From positions 4,776,501-4,840,500 of the forward strand of contig NC_059548.1 of NCBI RefSeq assembly GCF_905220415.1: a stretch of DNA of 64,000 nucleotides. Direction: 5' to 3'. The DNA is from Colias croceus (lineage: Eukaryota > Arthropoda > Insecta > Lepidoptera > Pieridae). The notes below the pieces were generated by a model that ran no database searches, was not told where the DNA came from, and saw only the letters and a program-made list of their open reading frames with translations. A program made the translations under genes and the position numbers. How positions within the stretch are numbered: the first letter of the stretch is position 1; each line of letters starts with the position of its first letter. Shown here piece by piece: positions 62,138 through 64,000 of this stretch.

Positions 62138-62213
62138 TCACGAGTGGCTGAGTTGGTTAGGCATCCGCCCCGGAATGGCGCGAAGGATGCGGGTTCAAGT
62201 CCCGCCTCGTGAT
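62138..62213 (+). tRNA. tRNA-like Pol III unit 7
   Basis: Identical body to unit 6. Confidence 0.6.
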
Positions 62214-62447
62214 CGAATTTTTTCTATCCTTTATAAATTTATATTTATAAAGCATTTGAATGCCATAAAAACCAAAAAATATAAATTCAAGAAAAGGTCG
62301 TGTTCCATCGTTACAATATTGTATTCACTGAAAAGTGCTTCATATTGGTTGAAATGGTTGTTAAATCATCTCAATAGATGGCGCGCGGTGTGTCCCTTAA
62401 GACACATAAAACTGAAAGGATAGAATAAATTCGATTGCTCAGGCGGG

Positions 62448-62523
62448 TCACGAGTGGCTGAGTTGGTTAGGCATCCGCCCCGGAATGGCGCGAAGGATGC
62501 GGGTTCAAGTCCCGCCTCGTGAT
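62448..62523 (+). tRNA. tRNA-like Pol III unit 8
   Basis: Identical body to unit 6. Confidence 0.6.
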
Positions 62524-62757
62524 CGAATTTTTTCTATCCTTTATAAATTTATATTTATAAAGCATTTGAATGCCATAAAAACCAAAAAATATAAATTCAA
62601 GAAAAGGTCGTGTTCCATCGTTACAATATTGTATTCACTGAAAAGTGCTTCATATTGGTTGAAATGGTTGTTAAATCATCTCAATAGATGGCGCGCGGTG
62701 TGTCCCTTAAGACACATAAAACTGAAAGGATAGAATAAATTCGATTGCTCAGGCGGG

Positions 62758-62833
62758 TCACGAGTGGCTGAGTTGGTTAGGCATCCGCCCCGGAATGGCG
62801 CGAAGGATGCGGGTTCAAGTCCCGCCTCGTGAT
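62758..62833 (+). tRNA. tRNA-like Pol III unit 9
   Basis: Identical body to unit 6. Confidence 0.6.
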
Positions 62834-63067
62834 CGAATTTTTTCTATCCTTTATAAATTTATATTTATAAAGCATTTGAATGCCATAAAAACCAAAAAAT
62901 ATAAATTCAAGAAAAGGTCGTGTTCCATCGTTACAATATTGTATTCACTGAAAAGTGCTTCATATTGGTTGAAATGGTTGTTAAATCATCTCAATAGATG
63001 GCGCGCGGTGTGTCCCTTAAGACACATAAAACTGAAAGGATAGAATAAATTCGATTGCTCAGGCGGG

Positions 63068-63143
63068 TCACGAGTGGCTGAGTTGGTTAGGCATCCGCCC
63101 CGGAATGGCGCGAAGGATGCGGGTTCAAGTCCCGCCTCGTGAT
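63068..63143 (+). tRNA. tRNA-like Pol III unit 10
   Basis: Identical body to unit 6. Confidence 0.6.
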
Positions 63144-63377
63144 CGAATTTTTTCTATCCTTTATAAATTTATATTTATAAAGCATTTGAATGCCATAAAA
63201 ACCAAAAAATATAAATTCAAGAAAAGGTCGTGTTCCATCGTTACAATATTGTATTCACTGAAAAGTGCTTCATATTGGTTGAAATGGTTGTTAAATCATC
63301 TCAATAGATGGCGCGCGGTGTGTCCCTTAAGACACATAAAACTGAAAGGATAGAATAAATTCGATTGCTCAGGCGGG

Positions 63378-63453
63378 TCACGAGTGGCTGAGTTGGTTAG
63401 GCATCCGCCCCGGAATGGCGCGAAGGATGCGGGTTCAAGTCCCGCCTCGTGAT
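63378..63453 (+). tRNA. tRNA-like Pol III unit 11
   Basis: Identical body to unit 6. Its downstream spacer stops ~28 bases after the terminator region, where the right 13-bp direct repeat begins. Confidence 0.6.
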
Positions 63454-63481
63454 CGAATTTTTTCTATCCTTTATAAATTTA

Positions 63482-63494
63482 TAATGCCCAAATT
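63482..63494. repeat. Right 13-bp direct repeat flanking the tRNA-like array
   Basis: Exact second copy of TAATGCCCAAATT. Confidence 0.8.
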
Positions 63495-63624
63495 TTTATT
63501 TTCTTTTTTCACATAAAAGAGATCGGTCAATTATTATTGCTACATAATATTGTCAGCACATCCTGTAGGCTGTAAGTCTGTAAGCCCATAATAATTATCA
63601 CAGATGCAAGCTCGTAAACAAGTA

Positions 63625-63889
63625 ATAACTGCGTTAAAAACAACCGACTTCAAACTTGCACTTGCAAAATTCACAAATACCTACAGACAAAAATGCTCAT
63701 AAAATAAAAACTACTGGGCCTATCCGAATAAAATTTTTATGGGACCAATTCGACACCATCCCGCATCGAACAAAAAAAGAATCACGTAAATCGGTTCAGA
63801 AACCTTGGAGTAATCGGTGTACATACATAAAAAAAAAAAAACATACCGGCCGAATTGATAACCTCCTCCTTTTTTTTGAAGTCGGTTAA
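63625..63889 (+). mobile_element. AACCGACTTC-ended element, short form, copy 2
   Basis: It has the same ends and order as 58995-59240: ataactgcgttaaaa start, ctactgggcctatccg body, A tract, ttgaagtcggttaa end. The two copies bracket the tRNA-like array at about 0.9 and 0.1 kb, in the same orientation. Confidence 0.75.
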
Positions 63890-64000
63890 AAAACGACCAA
63901 GTGTGAGTCGGATTCGCGCAATGGTTCCGCAAAAACCTGTATTTATAAATGTTGTAAATTTAAGCTTTTCACATTTTTTCCTTGATCTTATGCTTTAAGA
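63890..64000 (-). repeat. Start of a reverse 'ggaaccct' hairpin repeat
   Basis: The sequence cgaccaagtgtgagtcgg followed by a ggttccgc motif is the reversed 3' end of the repeat seen at 28031-28572. The copy continues beyond the window. Confidence 0.6.

Larger units (their letters stand above)
60115..63481. repeat. Inverted tandem array of 310-bp tRNA-like units
   Basis: Units repeat every 310 bases, minus orientation from 60115 to 61558 and plus orientation from 61559 to 63481. Copies are almost identical by eye; the one difference noticed is an a for c at about 60533. Each unit has a 76-base tRNA-like body in 21-bp inverted repeats (one mismatch; AAAGGATAGAA side and TTCTATCCTTT side), then a ~190-base AT-rich spacer. 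The switch point joins 'tcttaagg' to the 3' half of a tRNA-like body, so the arms are not a simple palindrome. The 82-codon frame recurring in every unit is a by-product of the repetition. Confidence 0.95.

Noticed and set aside
60290..63353. A repeated 82-codon open frame in every 310-bp unit
   Set aside because: It runs across the tRNA-like spacer, has no domain and exists only because the unit repeats; the tRNA-like reading explains the sequence better.
60115..63481. CRISPR-like array
   Set aside because: Repeat and spacer parts are both identical in every copy, units are 310 bases, and the genome is eukaryotic.

Overview
This looks like AT-rich, gene-poor nuclear DNA from a moth or butterfly (Lepidoptera). 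No bacterial-type operons and no complete host protein gene can be read. The assignment rests on repeats I recognise from lepidopteran genomes: tRNA-derived SINEs with (ATG)n-type tails, short Helitron-like elements that start TC and end CTAG after a GC-rich hairpin, the AACCGACTTC-ended repeats, and the 'cggaaccct...actcgcacttggccg' repeat. The coding capacity that can be supported is all transposon-derived.

Layout. 1-2.9 kb: a decayed IS630/Tc1/mariner-type DNA transposon with a 225-bp fold-back MITE inside it and AACCGACTTC-family insertions in its centre. An internally deleted relative, carrying the same MITE at the same site, lies at 18.1-19.0 kb. 5.2-13.2 kb: three SINE families (one joined to an inverted piece of U2 snRNA), a LINE 3' end beside a CA microsatellite, and a 528-bp Helitron-like element. 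16.4-22.9 kb: a perfect GC-rich hairpin, two Helitron-like elements, the transposon relative, a SINE with a clear target-site duplication and a 568-bp fold-back MITE. 26.3-32.2 kb: a 5'-truncated LINE (minus strand), a Helitron-like element, a hairpin-bearing repeat and a LINE whose 987-codon endonuclease plus reverse-transcriptase frame is intact. 38.3-44.3 kb: a 613-bp TIR element, a second 568-bp MITE also 568 bp long, and a 2149-bp TIR element with no transposase. 47.6-54.0 kb: three 5'-truncated minus-strand LINE pieces and a 204-bp MITE. 55.4-56.2 kb: a 738-bp TIR element full of a repeated motif. 57.2-57.4 kb: a CpG-rich patch with a consensus Inr+DPE core promoter pointing left, the best sign of a host transcript.

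The most unusual part is 60.1-63.5 kb. Eleven full and one partial copies of a tRNA-like Pol III unit sit in 310-bp tandem repeats, five on the minus strand and then six and a half on the plus strand. In each unit the tRNA-like body (perfect A and B boxes) is enclosed by 21-bp inverted repeats, and the right-hand repeat supplies the T6 terminator. The whole array is bracketed by a 13-bp direct repeat, as if it had been inserted as one piece. I know of no named element with this layout, though I could not search for one.

Functionally, the LINEs supply endonuclease and reverse transcriptase that could move the SINEs; the MITE and TIR elements depend on transposases not encoded here. The stretches between elements are AT-rich and I see no readable genes in them. 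The window is most simply an intergenic region or a very large intron.
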